A stretch of DNA of 64,000 nt from JARFQH01 sp963825595 (GTDB lineage: Bacteria; Desulfobacterota; Desulfobacteria; Desulfobacterales; SG8-13), in contig CAWGUE010000019.1 in assembly GCA_963825595.1 (NCBI GenBank), forward strand, positions 135,439 to 199,438. Reading direction: 5' to 3'. A program made the translations under genes and the position numbers. Under the pieces are notes generated by a model. The model did no database searches. It was not told where the DNA came from and saw only the letters and a list, made by a program, of their open reading frames with translations. Positions 52,689 through 61,692 of this stretch are shown piece after piece. How positions within the stretch are numbered: position 1 is the first letter of the stretch; each line of letters opens with the position of its first letter.

Positions 52689-54593
52689 TTAGCCTGCCTT
52701 GCGATTCCTGATGTCGCCGGTTGCGGTCAGGAGTCTCGCCGCCTGGGTGATCGCCTGCGCATCGATGCCATATTTGGCACGCAGGCGCTTTTGAGACCCA
52801 TGTTCGACAAACTGGTCGGGAATACCGATCCGCTTCAATTTAAACCCGCTGATGGCGTTATCAGAAAGACACTCCAAAACCGCAGACCCAAAACCTCCGA
52901 CCAGAACATTCTCCTCAACGGTGATAATGCGGGGGATCTTTTCAGCCAACCCTGAGATCGTCTCGTCATCCAGCGGTTTGATAAAGCGGCAATTGACAAC
53001 CGTTGCCCCGATACCTTCGGATGCCAGCAAGCGGCTGGCGTCCCGCGCCGCATTCAGCGGTTGGCCGACTGCCAAAATAAGAACATCATTTCCGGTTTCA
53101 ACGATTTCGGCCTTCCCGATCGGAATGGGCCGCAGCGGTTCAGTCAGGCTGGCACCTTCACCGCTGCCGCGCGGATAGCGAAATGCAATTGGTCCATCGT
53201 GGCTGATTGCGGTAACCAGCATGTGACGCAGCTCATTTTCATCCTTTGGCGCCATTATGACCATGTTTGGCAGGCTTCGCAGGTACGACAGATCGAACAG
53301 ACCGTGGTGGGTCGGGCCGTCATCGCCGACAATGCCGCCGCGATCGATGGCAAAGATAACATGATGGGCATCCAGGCAGACATCGTGCAATATCTGATCA
53401 TAAGCCCGCTGCAGAAAGGTGGAATAAATGGCAACCACAGGTATAAATCCTTCTGTGGCGAGACCGGCCGCAAAGGTGACCCCATGCTGCTCGGCGATAC
53501 CGACATCGAAAAACCGGTCCGGAAAAGCTTCCGAAAAAGGCGCCAACCCCGTACCCTCAGGCATTGCCGCCGTGACGGCAACGATCCGCGCATCCTTTTC
53601 GGCCAGTTCCAGAAGCGTCTCTCCAAAAACTTGGGTGTAGCTCGCACGGCTGCTTTTAATGTCTTTACAGGTCCCGGTTTCGACATCGAAGCTGCTGCAA
53701 CCGTGAAAATAGACGGGATTCTGCTCGGCCGGCGGGTAACCCTTGCCTTTCCGAGTGGTCACATGCAGAAGTACGGGTTCTTTAAAATATTTTATGTTGT
53801 TTAGAATATTTATGAGATGGTTGAGATTGTGCCCGTTTATCGGGCCGAAGTATTCGAAATTTAAAGCCTCGAAGAGCATGCCCGGGGTTACAAACGTCTT
53901 GAACGATTCCTCGGTGCGTTTGGCGAACTGGTAGATGTCGTCACCGAACCGTGGCAAACCTTTGAGAAACAGACCAAAATCCCTGCGAAGCTCCTGGAGC
54001 CGCTTGCGGGAAAAAGTTCGGCTCAGCAGCGAGGACAAAGCGCCGACATTACGGTTGATGGACATCTCGTTGTCATTGAGAATTACGATGAGTTCCTTGT
54101 CATTATGACTGCCGGCTTGATTGAGTGCCTCGAAAGCCAATCCGGCCGTCAAGGACCCGTCCCCAATGACCGCAATTACCTTGGAAGGTTCCTTTTTTAG
54201 GGATTTGCCGCATGCCATCCCCAGACCGGCCGATATCGACGTGCTACTGTGGCCGGTGGAAAAGGAATCATAAGGGCTCTCTGCCATTCGGGTGAACCCT
54301 GACAGACCCTCATGACGTCTCAAGGTATGAAACTGGTCTCGGCGGCCGGTAATTAATTTGTGGGTATAGGCCTGGTGGCCCACATCCCAAATTATTTTAT
54401 CCGTCGGCGTGTCGAAAACATAGTGCAGCGCAATGGCCAATTCGACCGCACCGAGGCTCGAGGCCAGGTGTCCACCGGAGACGGAGACCACCTCAACGAT
54501 CACGTGACGGATCTCTTCGGCCAGTTGCTCGAGCTCGGTTCGGGACAGTTTTTTTATATCAACTGGTGTATTTATATTTTCTAATAGAGACAA
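52689..54593 (-). CDS. dxs: 1-deoxy-D-xylulose-5-phosphate synthase
   Basis: DXS makes the first MEP-pathway intermediate from pyruvate and glyceraldehyde 3-phosphate. The 634-residue thiamine-diphosphate enzyme has the family start LLENINTPVDIKKLSR, the TPP motif GDGSLTAGLAFEALNQAG (residues about 152-169) and FAIDRGGIVGDDGPTHHGL. The first codon is TTG at 54593, the only start that restores the standard N-terminus; a weak purine-rich site (tgagga) lies about 12 bases upstream. It follows ispA on the same strand, so the ispA-dxs part of isoprenoid synthesis is contiguous. Confidence 0.95.
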   Translation of the reverse strand: MSLLENINTPVDIKKLSRTELEQLAEEIRHVIVEVVSVSGGHLASSLGAVELAIALHYVFDTPTDKIIWDVGHQAYTHKLITGRRDQFHTLRRHEGLSGFTRMAESPYDSFSTGHSSTSISAGLGMACGKSLKKEPSKVIAVIGDGSLTAGLAFEALNQAGSHNDKELIVILNDNEMSINRNVGALSSLLSRTFSRKRLQELRRDFGLFLKGLPRFGDDIYQFAKRTEESFKTFVTPGMLFEALNFEYFGPINGHNLNHLINILNNIKYFKEPVLLHVTTRKGKGYPPAEQNPVYFHGCSSFDVETGTCKDIKSSRASYTQVFGETLLELAEKDARIVAVTAAMPEGTGLAPFSEAFPDRFFDVGIAEQHGVTFAAGLATEGFIPVVAIYSTFLQRAYDQILHDVCLDAHHVIFAIDRGGIVGDDGPTHHGLFDLSYLRSLPNMVIMAPKDENELRHMLVTAISHDGPIAFRYPRGSGEGASLTEPLRPIPIGKAEIVETGNDVLILAVGQPLNAARDASRLLASEGIGATVVNCRFIKPLDDETISGLAEKIPRIITVEENVLVGGFGSAVLECLSDNAISGFKLKRIGIPDQFVEHGSQKRLRAKYGIDAQAITQAARLLTATGDIRNRKAG

Positions 54594-54664
54594 TTTATTA
54601 TATCCTCATATATAAACGAATACTTTATATTATATCAAAGGTCTTTTCAGTGAAATCAAAGTTC
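54594..54664. other. AT-rich gap before dxs
   Basis: About 70 bases between the repaired ispA end (54665) and the TTG start of dxs, strongly AT-rich (tatattatatc). It may hold an internal promoter, but no -35/-10 pair was chosen. Confidence 0.3.
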
Positions 54665-55595
54665 TTATCGTTGGCGGTCGATAACATAGCGAGCGATCGC
54701 CCGTAGCGGATCTGCTTTGTTATCAAAAATTACAAGGGCCTGCAAGGCTGCTGCGACCTTTGTAACGGGCCAGTTCCTTGGACCCGGCCAGGCCGAACAG
54801 AGCAGGGTAGGTGGACTTGTTTCGGTCCCTGTCTGTACCCGTCGCTTTGCCAAGGCGGGCCGGATCACCCTCGACGTTGAGGATATCGTCGGTTATCTGA
54901 AATGCAATCCCGATGTTTTCGGCATATTCATCAAGCTGACGGATCTGCGCAGAAGTGGCCTGTCCCAACACGGCACCGGTATTAACGGCCGCTTTGATAA
55001 GCGACCCGGTTTTCAGGCGATGCAGCCGTTCGAGTTCCGCCGGGGAAACCTGCTTGCCTTCATAGGTCATATCCATCATTTGACCCTGTATCATACCGTT
55101 GTGTCCGGCAGCAGCCGCAATACGATAAATAACCTTGATCCGGCGGTCATCGGCGGCTTCATCTTTACGGGTGCCGGTCAGCGAAGCGAGAAGCTCAAAT
55201 GCCAAGGTCAACAGGCCATCACCGGCGAGAATGGCGGTGGCCTCGTCAAAGGCCACGTGACAGGTCGGTTTGCCCCGCCTGAGGATGTCATTGTCCATGG
55301 CCGGCAGGTCGTCATGGATGAGGGAATAGGTGTGGATCAGTTCAATCGCACAGGCCGCGGTAAGGACATCGTCTGAAACGCCTCCCACGGCTTCGGCGGC
55401 TGCCAGGCAAAGAATCGGACGCACACGTTTACCACCCACCATAACCGAATAGCGCATGGCATCGGTAACCCGCGCAGATTTGGCCGGCGGCAAAAACCGG
55501 TCCAGGCAATCATTGACTTGATCCTGTTTTTGCTTCAGATAAACTTTCAAGTCGAAATTGAGCGTAACCGATACGGATGTCGGTGGTATATTCAT
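54665..55595 (-). pseudogene. ispA: farnesyl/geranylgeranyl diphosphate synthase IspA, frameshifted near the C-terminus
   Basis: A trans-prenyl diphosphate synthase with both aspartate-rich motifs: DDLPAMDND near residues 94-102 and DDILNVEGD near 236. The frame from 55595 reads normally to GLAGSKELARY, then ends abruptly at 54723. The neighbouring frame continues with the expected tail (KVAAALQALVIFDN, then DPLRAIARYVIDRQR) to a stop at 54665. Deleting one A from an AAA run at about 54755-54758 restores a full-length protein. So the gene is either truncated by a real slip or damaged by a sequence error; ispA is usually needed, which favours an error. xseB lies upstream, dxs downstream. Confidence 0.85.
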
Positions 55596-55642
55596 AACGT
55601 ACTACCCTAAATGACCGTAAACATAAGTTTTAATCCGCGCGG

Positions 55643-55882
55643 TCACTCCTCCTGGTCATCTTTTTCGGCAAACGATTCGTAGGATACATTGCCCTGATGA
55701 TCTTGGAGAAGAACCTGTATTTTTCGCTCGGTTTCATCCAATCGTTGGGAGCAGAAACGGGTCAGTTGAATCCCTTCCTCGAATTTGATCATCGCTTTCT
55801 CAAGGGGCAGGTCGCCGGATTCCAACTCCTGAATTATTTTTTCCAGCTGTCGCAGGGCCTGTTCAAATGATTTTTTTGCCAT
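55643..55882 (-). CDS. xseB: exodeoxyribonuclease VII small subunit
   Basis: A 79-residue XseB with the family core SFEQALRQLEKIIQELESGD, followed by LPLEKAMIKFEEGIQL. It binds XseA to form exonuclease VII. Its first codons overlap the last 20 bases of xseA in another frame, so the pair is translationally coupled. The acidic tail (EKDDQEE) is longer than in some homologues. Confidence 0.96.
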   Translation of the reverse strand: MAKKSFEQALRQLEKIIQELESGDLPLEKAMIKFEEGIQLTRFCSQRLDETERKIQVLLQDHQGNVSYESFAEKDDQEE

Positions 55883-57233
55883 TCTTGAACCTCTCCTTTA
55901 CATCACAACTTATGGAACCCCTGGCAAGGATAATTTCCAGTTTCTGATTGACTGAAACGACGGCTGAATCCCTGACGATGTCGAGTTCGGGCAGGGTACG
56001 CGCAATGCTGTAACCGCGTGCTAAAATAGCTGTGGGATTCAACCCGTTAAGCCTTGCATCGCATTCCCGCAACCGGTTGCGTTTCTCTGAAAAAGTCGTT
56101 TGGTAAATTTTGTTGAAATGATCGACAATGCGTTCAAGTTTTTCTTTCAGTCTGTCGACATAACGCCCCGGAGAATTGTAAATTAATTTTTCATGTTGCC
56201 AGGCAAGATGGTCTTGGTGTCCGCGAAATACGTTCGTTATAGCGCGAGACAGTCGCCCGCTATCATCGTCAAGTTTAAGGCGGTAATCGGCGATCTTCTT
56301 CCTCGGATCAACGAGCCGAGCCGCAAAATTTGCGATATTTTGGTGGTTTTCACTAATGTATCGCTGGATATATTGAATCATAACTGATTTATTTTTATTT
56401 AAATCTTTATATATATTTGTTGCTACAGGAACCACGAGTTCGGCCGCCGCCGAAGGTGTCGGCGCCCTGAGATCGGCGACGAAATCGGCGATGGTAAAGT
56501 CGGTTTCGTGGCCGATCGCCGATATGACCGGGATATCCGAGGAATATATCGCACGGGCCACGGCCTCTGCGTTGAATGCTTGGAGGTCTTCCAGTGAACC
56601 GCCGCCACGGGCGAGGATGATGACATCGACTCTCTGAAGTCGATTGCAGAGTTCAATGGCAGAAACGATGTCCGTTTCGGCGCCGTCACCTTGAACTTTG
56701 ACCGGCAGAATGTCTATGGATCGACCGGGACAACGGCGTTGAATGATGTGAAGCATGTCATGCACAACCGCACCCGTCGGCGAGGTAATCAGGCCGATGG
56801 CGTCCGGCAGGTAGGGCAGTGGTTTCTTGGTTTCGCTGTCAAACAGGCCTTCTGCGGAAAGGCGACTTTTAAGCTGCTCGAAGGCGATCTGCAGCGCCCC
56901 GATCCCCTTGGGTTCCAGGTATTCCAGAATAATCTGGTACGTCCCTCTGGGCTCATAGAGGCTGATCCGGCCTAGTCCGGTGACCGACATGCCGTCTTCG
57001 GGTACAAATTTTAAGTTTTGATTTTGCCCCCTGAACATGACGGCCTGAATTTGTGAATTTTCATCTTTGAGGGTGAAATAATAATGCCGGGAAGCCGGCA
57101 TCCGGAAATTGGATATTTCAGCCGTCAACCATACGAACGGGAAATTCTGCTCGAGGATGGCCTTTATCTTGCCTGTCAGCTCGGTCACCGAGTAGATGCG
57201 GGCGGTAGTACCTTGGGAGGCTGTGGTGGTCAT
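55863..57233 (-). CDS. xseA: exodeoxyribonuclease VII large subunit
   Basis: A 456-residue XseA. The N-terminal OB fold (SVTELTGKIKAILEQNFPFV, residues about 15-34; AEISNFRMPASRHYYFTLKD) is followed by the catalytic part, with the GAVVHDMLHIIQRRCPG segment and the ARGGGSLEDLQAFN motif with GHETDFTIADFVAD. The long coiled-coil section near 290-400 is normal for the family. It starts the xseA-xseB-ispA(-dxs-tlyA) run. Confidence 0.97.
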   Translation of the reverse strand: MTTTASQGTTARIYSVTELTGKIKAILEQNFPFVWLTAEISNFRMPASRHYYFTLKDENSQIQAVMFRGQNQNLKFVPEDGMSVTGLGRISLYEPRGTYQIILEYLEPKGIGALQIAFEQLKSRLSAEGLFDSETKKPLPYLPDAIGLITSPTGAVVHDMLHIIQRRCPGRSIDILPVKVQGDGAETDIVSAIELCNRLQRVDVIILARGGGSLEDLQAFNAEAVARAIYSSDIPVISAIGHETDFTIADFVADLRAPTPSAAAELVVPVATNIYKDLNKNKSVMIQYIQRYISENHQNIANFAARLVDPRKKIADYRLKLDDDSGRLSRAITNVFRGHQDHLAWQHEKLIYNSPGRYVDRLKEKLERIVDHFNKIYQTTFSEKRNRLRECDARLNGLNPTAILARGYSIARTLPELDIVRDSAVVSVNQKLEIILARGSISCDVKERFKNGKKII

Positions 57234-57345
57234 TTGAGGTTTAAGGCTTGTTGCGTCTGATGGCAGTTTGGCGAATGGGGTCGATCTTTATTGCTGCACC
57301 CTCTTGCCGATTATTGACGTCTGATAAGATATATTATGTAAACTA

Positions 57346-57651
57346 TTAAACGGGAGCGGAAGATTGATTCGCCGCTGGGTCGGTTTTTTCGACATAACGA
57401 TTCAGCACTTCCCTCACCGCCGGCACAACGTAAATTTCGTCGTGTCTCATCCGGCTCAGACATTTGGCCAGAATCTTCGCTTTCTTGTGATACGGTTTGT
57501 GTTTGTCCATGATAAAGACATACTCGCCCTTTACCTTGCACAGACCGCTTTTGACCTTGATGCCGGTGAGGCGCAGGTTTTGTTCCGACACACTGACCTG
57601 GAGCTTTTCGGCCAATTCAACCAGTTCGCGATAAAGGAATTCGGGTTTCAT
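57346..57651 (-). CDS. conserved hypothetical protein
   Basis: A 101-residue protein starting MKPEFLYRELVELAEKLQVS. It has a helical N-terminus, a basic middle (VKGEYVFIMDKHKPYHKKAK), and a segment KCLSRMRHDEIYVVPAVREV. I do not recognise a named family, but the composition is protein-like and the position upstream of xseA in the same direction suggests it belongs to the same run. The C-terminal DPAANQSSAPV is low-complexity. Confidence 0.7.
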   Translation of the reverse strand: MKPEFLYRELVELAEKLQVSVSEQNLRLTGIKVKSGLCKVKGEYVFIMDKHKPYHKKAKILAKCLSRMRHDEIYVVPAVREVLNRYVEKTDPAANQSSAPV

Positions 57652-57709
57652 GATAATTTTTTTACAAAAAATTTATGTGAGTTACGATGGCTTTGCAGAC
57701 TGAATAGAG

Positions 57710-57737
57710 TTGAAATTTAGCGTATTGATGTTATATT
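57710..57737 (+). promoter_or_regulatory. promoter of the Bax-inhibitor-family gene
   Basis: TTGAAA (57710-57715) and TATATT (57732-57737) are 16 bases apart. The leader to the start codon is about 100 bases, and a strong ribosome-binding site (ccaggagg) precedes the ATG at 57843. Confidence 0.55.
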
Positions 57738-57842
57738 AGATTTGAAAAAATTGCGAGTTTAAATATAAACAACCATGAGCGGCATCGCCGCGTTTCATTA
57801 ATTCGGAAACCGAATTTATTCTGATTTTACCAGGAGGCTTTA

Positions 57843-58550
57843 ATGGACTCAGTTCCGATTAGACAAACTCAAACGCAAACCCAAGTCATTGTCAATTCGT
57901 TTGTTCGCAGTGTTTACAACTGGATGGCCATTGGGCTCGGCTTGACCGGCTTTGTCGCCTATTATGTATCTAACAGCCCGTCATTGCTCAATATAATCTT
58001 TGGAAACATGATCGTGTTCTGGGGCTTGATCATCGGCGAATTGGTTTTGGTTTTCACGCTCGCCGCCAGAGTGGCTAAAATGCAGGCGTCGACAGCGACA
58101 GCGATGTTTGTCGTATATGCCGTGCTGAACGGCGCCACGCTCTCGGTCATATTTCTGGCGTATACGAAATCATCGATCGCCTCAACCTTTTTCGTGTGTG
58201 CCGGAACCTTTGTGGCCGCCAGCATCTATGGTTGGGTCACCAAGAAAGACCTGACCTCGTTCGGCAGTTTTCTGTTCATGGGCCTGATCGGGATCATCAT
58301 CGCCTCGGTGGTCAACATGTTTCTGAAAAGCTCCGGAATGGCAATGATTATCAGCTACATCGGGGTGTTTATATTCGTCGGTTTGACCGTTTACGACACC
58401 CAGCGCCTTAAAAACATGGCCCTGACACAACCGGCCGACGCAGATGGGGCAGTTGTGCGGAAAGGCGCCATTCTCGGCGCCCTCTCCCTCTATCTCGATT
58501 TTATCAACCTGTTCCTGATGCTGCTGCGGATTATGGGGAACCGGAATTAA
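57843..58550 (+). CDS. Bax inhibitor-1/YccA-family inner-membrane protein
   Basis: A 235-residue membrane protein with seven hydrophobic segments, opening SVYNWMAIGLGLTGFVAYYV after a soluble N-terminus, with the family end YDTQRLKNMAL and LYLDFINLFLMLLRIMG. YccA of this family modulates the FtsH protease in E. coli; the same role here is inferred. A strong terminator follows. Confidence 0.95.
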   Translation: MDSVPIRQTQTQTQVIVNSFVRSVYNWMAIGLGLTGFVAYYVSNSPSLLNIIFGNMIVFWGLIIGELVLVFTLAARVAKMQASTATAMFVVYAVLNGATLSVIFLAYTKSSIASTFFVCAGTFVAASIYGWVTKKDLTSFGSFLFMGLIGIIIASVVNMFLKSSGMAMIISYIGVFIFVGLTVYDTQRLKNMALTQPADADGAVVRKGAILGALSLYLDFINLFLMLLRIMGNRN

Positions 58551-58583
58551 TTTTTCCTATACTTCTTAATAATGTTTGGCAGC

Positions 58584-58623
58584 ATAATTAGAAAAGGCGG
58601 GTTACCCCGCCTTTTCTAATTAT
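58584..58623. terminator. bidirectional terminator
   Basis: ATAATTAGAAAAGGCGGG and CCCGCCTTTTCTAATTAT pair over 18 bases with a 4-base loop (ttac). T-rich arms on both sides suit both strands. The stop codon of the minus-strand gene at 58620 lies in the right arm, so it serves the Bax-inhibitor gene and the exported-protein gene. Confidence 0.95.
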
Positions 58624-59084
58624 TGAGCAACATATTCAATATTCGTCCAGCCAGGCGGTCCGTTACCATAATAAAAAATATTAAAAGGATAGAAAAGTGT
58701 TATTTCTTCTTCCCCAGGAGCAAGCCGGAATTTGACACTTTGAGAATAGTTTGGCCATGAGGTCAAAGTAACCGTACCGCTGTTAATATAGGCGTTGTTA
58801 TCGTATAGCGTCCAACTGCCATTGTATCCAAAGTGGAATTTTGCGTAATTAACTAAAACTGGACATGAGTAACAGTAATACATTCCCACCCAGTCCTGAC
58901 CAGCTTGGTTAAAACCTGAAAGGAGTTGTCCGATAGTGGGATTATTAAAGGTTATTGATGTTGTTTGGCCTGCTGATACAGATGTATTTCCGTTCAAGTA
59001 AAAATATGGATTGCGTGTCCCATTTGAATTTATAAAAACCAACTGCAAGATAATAACTGACTGTGCCTGCTGTGTTGTATTCAA
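58620..59084 (-). CDS. hypothetical exported protein, start damaged or non-ATG
   Basis: A 154-codon frame from a TTG at 59084 (NTTQQAQSVIILQLVFINSN). Upstream in the same frame is a signal-peptide-like hydrophobic stretch (SLSFILINTCVIFPTIL) without an ATG, so the true start is probably upstream and lost to an indel, or this is a partial gene. The middle is rich in Tyr, Asn and Gly (FGYNGSWTLYDNNAY), and the end is GPPGWTNIEYVAQ. No family recognised. It belongs to the degenerate exported-protein region that continues to 62.9 kb. Confidence 0.5.
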   Translation of the reverse strand: MNTTQQAQSVIILQLVFINSNGTRNPYFYLNGNTSVSAGQTTSITFNNPTIGQLLSGFNQAGQDWVGMYYCYSCPVLVNYAKFHFGYNGSWTLYDNNAYINSGTVTLTSWPNYSQSVKFRLAPGEEEITLFYPFNIFYYGNGPPGWTNIEYVAQ

Positions 59085-59996
59085 AATCGTAGGAAAGATT
59101 ACGCACGTGTTTATAAGTATGAAGGATAGGCTAATTGCCTGGGTACCGCTGAGGGCTTTCAGTTGTAGATCGCATCAGTTGATGCATAGTGCAGGATGAT
59201 TGTTCGATACCTATACGCAATCGTTGGCCACGTTCGTTGGGGCAGGATTATATTGAGCGGCTTGACACAGGCGGCGGCATCGCTTTCTGGTATGTAGGGC
59301 GAACCTCCGCACAGGTGAAAGTCCGGGTTAGAGCAGATGACGGTACCGCTCGTTTTCCGATTAGGGTTGAAATTCTCAAAGACGAGATTAGGGCAGATAT
59401 TGACCAGTCGTAAATCCAGAAGCAAGTAAGTCGCTGGGAGTATCAAAATCTGAAAGCATTTGAACCTCTTCTCTGTGATGACGGTCCAGGGAAGACTAAT
59501 AAGGTCTGACCGGTTGTAGAGCCAGGCTTGCTAATGTACTCATTATCGCCGGATGCAGGGCCTATCTGATTGAACTAGGGTAGACTCATGTTCGAAGCCA
59601 TTGATTTTGCCCCACGAGTGTTAGTGACGAGTGGGGTCGCCTGACGCCGTTCAACCAGTCAATGGCATCAGAGTAATCAAACCTGAGGAAAGACCGCAGG
59701 AGCACTTGATAAAATCATCCTCTTAACGATAGCCTTTAATGAATTGCCCCTTGCTCATGGCTCGAGTCCCTGCTATTCGCGACGGATGTGTCGCACGCCG
59801 ACGCTGTCGTCCAACACAGTACTGTCAGCCATTCCTCGAGCTTTGGCCGAGGTCACACCGTATCTCCACCTACTCCTTGCCGGAAGGCGGAATAGGATTG
59901 TTCAGCTAAGATCGTTGGGGAACCATTAAAGAGCGTTCAAATTCGAGACAAAAGAATTCTGGATAGTTTTACCTATCTTTTTTTTATTCGGTTAAT
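59085..59996. other. about 900 bases of apparently non-coding or remnant sequence
   Basis: No intact gene. A short plus-strand frame (59189-59413) contains the protein-like stretch GGGIAFWYVGRTSAQVKVRV and a stop after DEIRADIDQS; it might be a fragment of an old gene but has no start signal and no name. Other short frames (for example 59744-59929) have no support. No IS end, tRNA or group II intron core was recognised. Confidence 0.45.
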
Positions 59997-61642
59997 TCAA
60001 CTATTGATCATCCACGTAATGGAACGTTCATATCCAGGATCAAATACCTGTGCATCGTAGAAACTCCATGTCTGTTTGCTTCTGATATCAGAGCTGAAAC
60101 CGCTCCTCCGAATCTTCCTGGCTTGCTTGCCCAGTTGGAAGCGTGAAATAAAGATCGGATGATCCATGGGTGATGGTTGACCGGAATTTGTAAGCATGAC
60201 GATTGGGTAAAGCCCGTTATATGGATACTTAAATCTCCCCCGATCATACTTACCGGATTGGCGAACAACTGCCCCCCCTGATTAGATACGCTATAAAAAA
60301 CGGAAACAAAAGCACCATACTGAGAAGGATTCACTTCCCAATCTGGATGTCTAAAAAAAAGCGCAAGGTTTGTACCCGGATATACTGTTTTCCAACCACT
60401 AGTGTACACACACCCTATGCAACCGATATCGACTATGTTCCATCTAGGCCATAAGTAGTTTTGATTACCGCATGTCCTACCAACCAAACCGTTTGCATCA
60501 TCACAATAACTCCAAATCCACCGTTACCGGAGCTTGCGTTACACCTGATTTCATAAATACCCGGCTTGAGGACCCGTCCAAATAGAGGCAATCTGAATTT
60601 TAGCCACCGCATTCGTCTCTGCAGATACTACATTCGAATAGCCCGAATAGCCATCCTGGTTTCGAGCTCGCAGGCGAAAATACGTCGTCGAACATGCCGG
60701 TAGCGAATGAACGTCCCAGTAAGTATTGCCTAACGGAATGCTGGTTACCTCGAAGAAACTATCACTGCTACCATAAGATGCTTCAAGTTTGTACTCGTTC
60801 TTCCGTCAACGTCGTTCCATGTCAACCTTACCGTTGACAGATTCAAAAACCAGCATTCGTAATGGTTGGCTTTGGTGGCTGGTCTTCTCCCACCAGTGTT
60901 GTCACCAGTTTGTTATTCGATGGTCCAGATTCTCCCGAAGAATTGAATGCTGTTATGCGGTAACAGGCTGTCGTCCCGGGTGAAAGTCCGGTAATGGTTT
61001 CTGACGTAACGTCTGCACCAACGTCACCCAGCGGAGCAAAGGGATTGGCACATGAATTCGCGGCCGTATGGATCTTAAATCCATCCTCGTTGTTGGAATT
61101 ATCCTGCCAGCTTAGGGTAACTTGTGTCTCGGAAACAGCAGAGGTTGTCAGGCCAGATGGCGCACTCGGTACTGTAGCTGTGGCGTTCTGTAACAATCAC
61201 CTGACGTATGTTGCTCCAGTCAGAAAATTTCGAAAACTGACCAATATAAGCCCGAACACGGTAGTAATAAGTTCCGGCTTGCTCCGCTGTAATCACAATT
61301 GTTTTTGGAGATTGGCGGTCGTTCTGCCACTTCGATGACCAGATTTGTGAGAAGCCAGATGTAGGTGAGGTTGTCGACTCCTGTAGTTCATATCCATCAT
61401 TGTTGGTTACGAACATTCCCCATGTATATGTCCAGGAAAGGGCAAAGCTAAGCCCACTTTTAACTGCCGCAGGTCCAGTCAATATTGGTCCTGTTCCATT
61501 GCCGGTTGGCTTGTCCTCGAACAACAGCAAGGGCAGCCAGGGCATTCCTTTCGACAATGGTTTGGCTTGCGCCGTTTGGATCAGAGGGGTCGCAACTGTC
61601 ACCCATCCTAAAAACAAGGAAAAATAGACCCGCCTTTTTCAT
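59997..61642 (-). pseudogene. fibronectin type III-domain exported protein, broken by about seven frameshifts
   Basis: From an ATG at 61642 with a strong AAAGGAGG site, the sequence encodes a hydrophobic leader (MKKAGLFF, then in another frame LGWVTVATPLIQTAQAKPLS). Several fibronectin type III-like repeats follow: WTYTWGMFVTNNDGYELQES with YYYRVRAYIGQFSKFSDWS; APSGLTTSAVSETQVTLSW with TGLSPGTTACYRITAFNSSG; EYKLEASYGSSDSFFEVTS with TTYFRLRARNQDGYSGYSN. Then comes a C-terminal domain (LKPGIYEIRCNASSG and, in yet another frame, FKYPYNGLYPIVMLTNSGQP). Eight clean segments in changing frames must be joined near 61620, 61185, 60840, 60792, 60590, 60518 and 60237. No internal nonsense substitutions stand out. 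Real decay or poor consensus are both possible. Confidence 0.7.
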
Positions 61643-61692
61643 CTCTTCCTCCTTTCGGGAGCAGGCAAGCACCAGGTGGGCAACCTCTAAAT

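Noticed and set aside
59744..59929. 60-codon plus-strand frame and its minus-strand counterpart with a RHIRRE-like end
   Set aside because: I looked for a transposase or group II intron remnant here but found no catalytic motif, end repeat or start signal.
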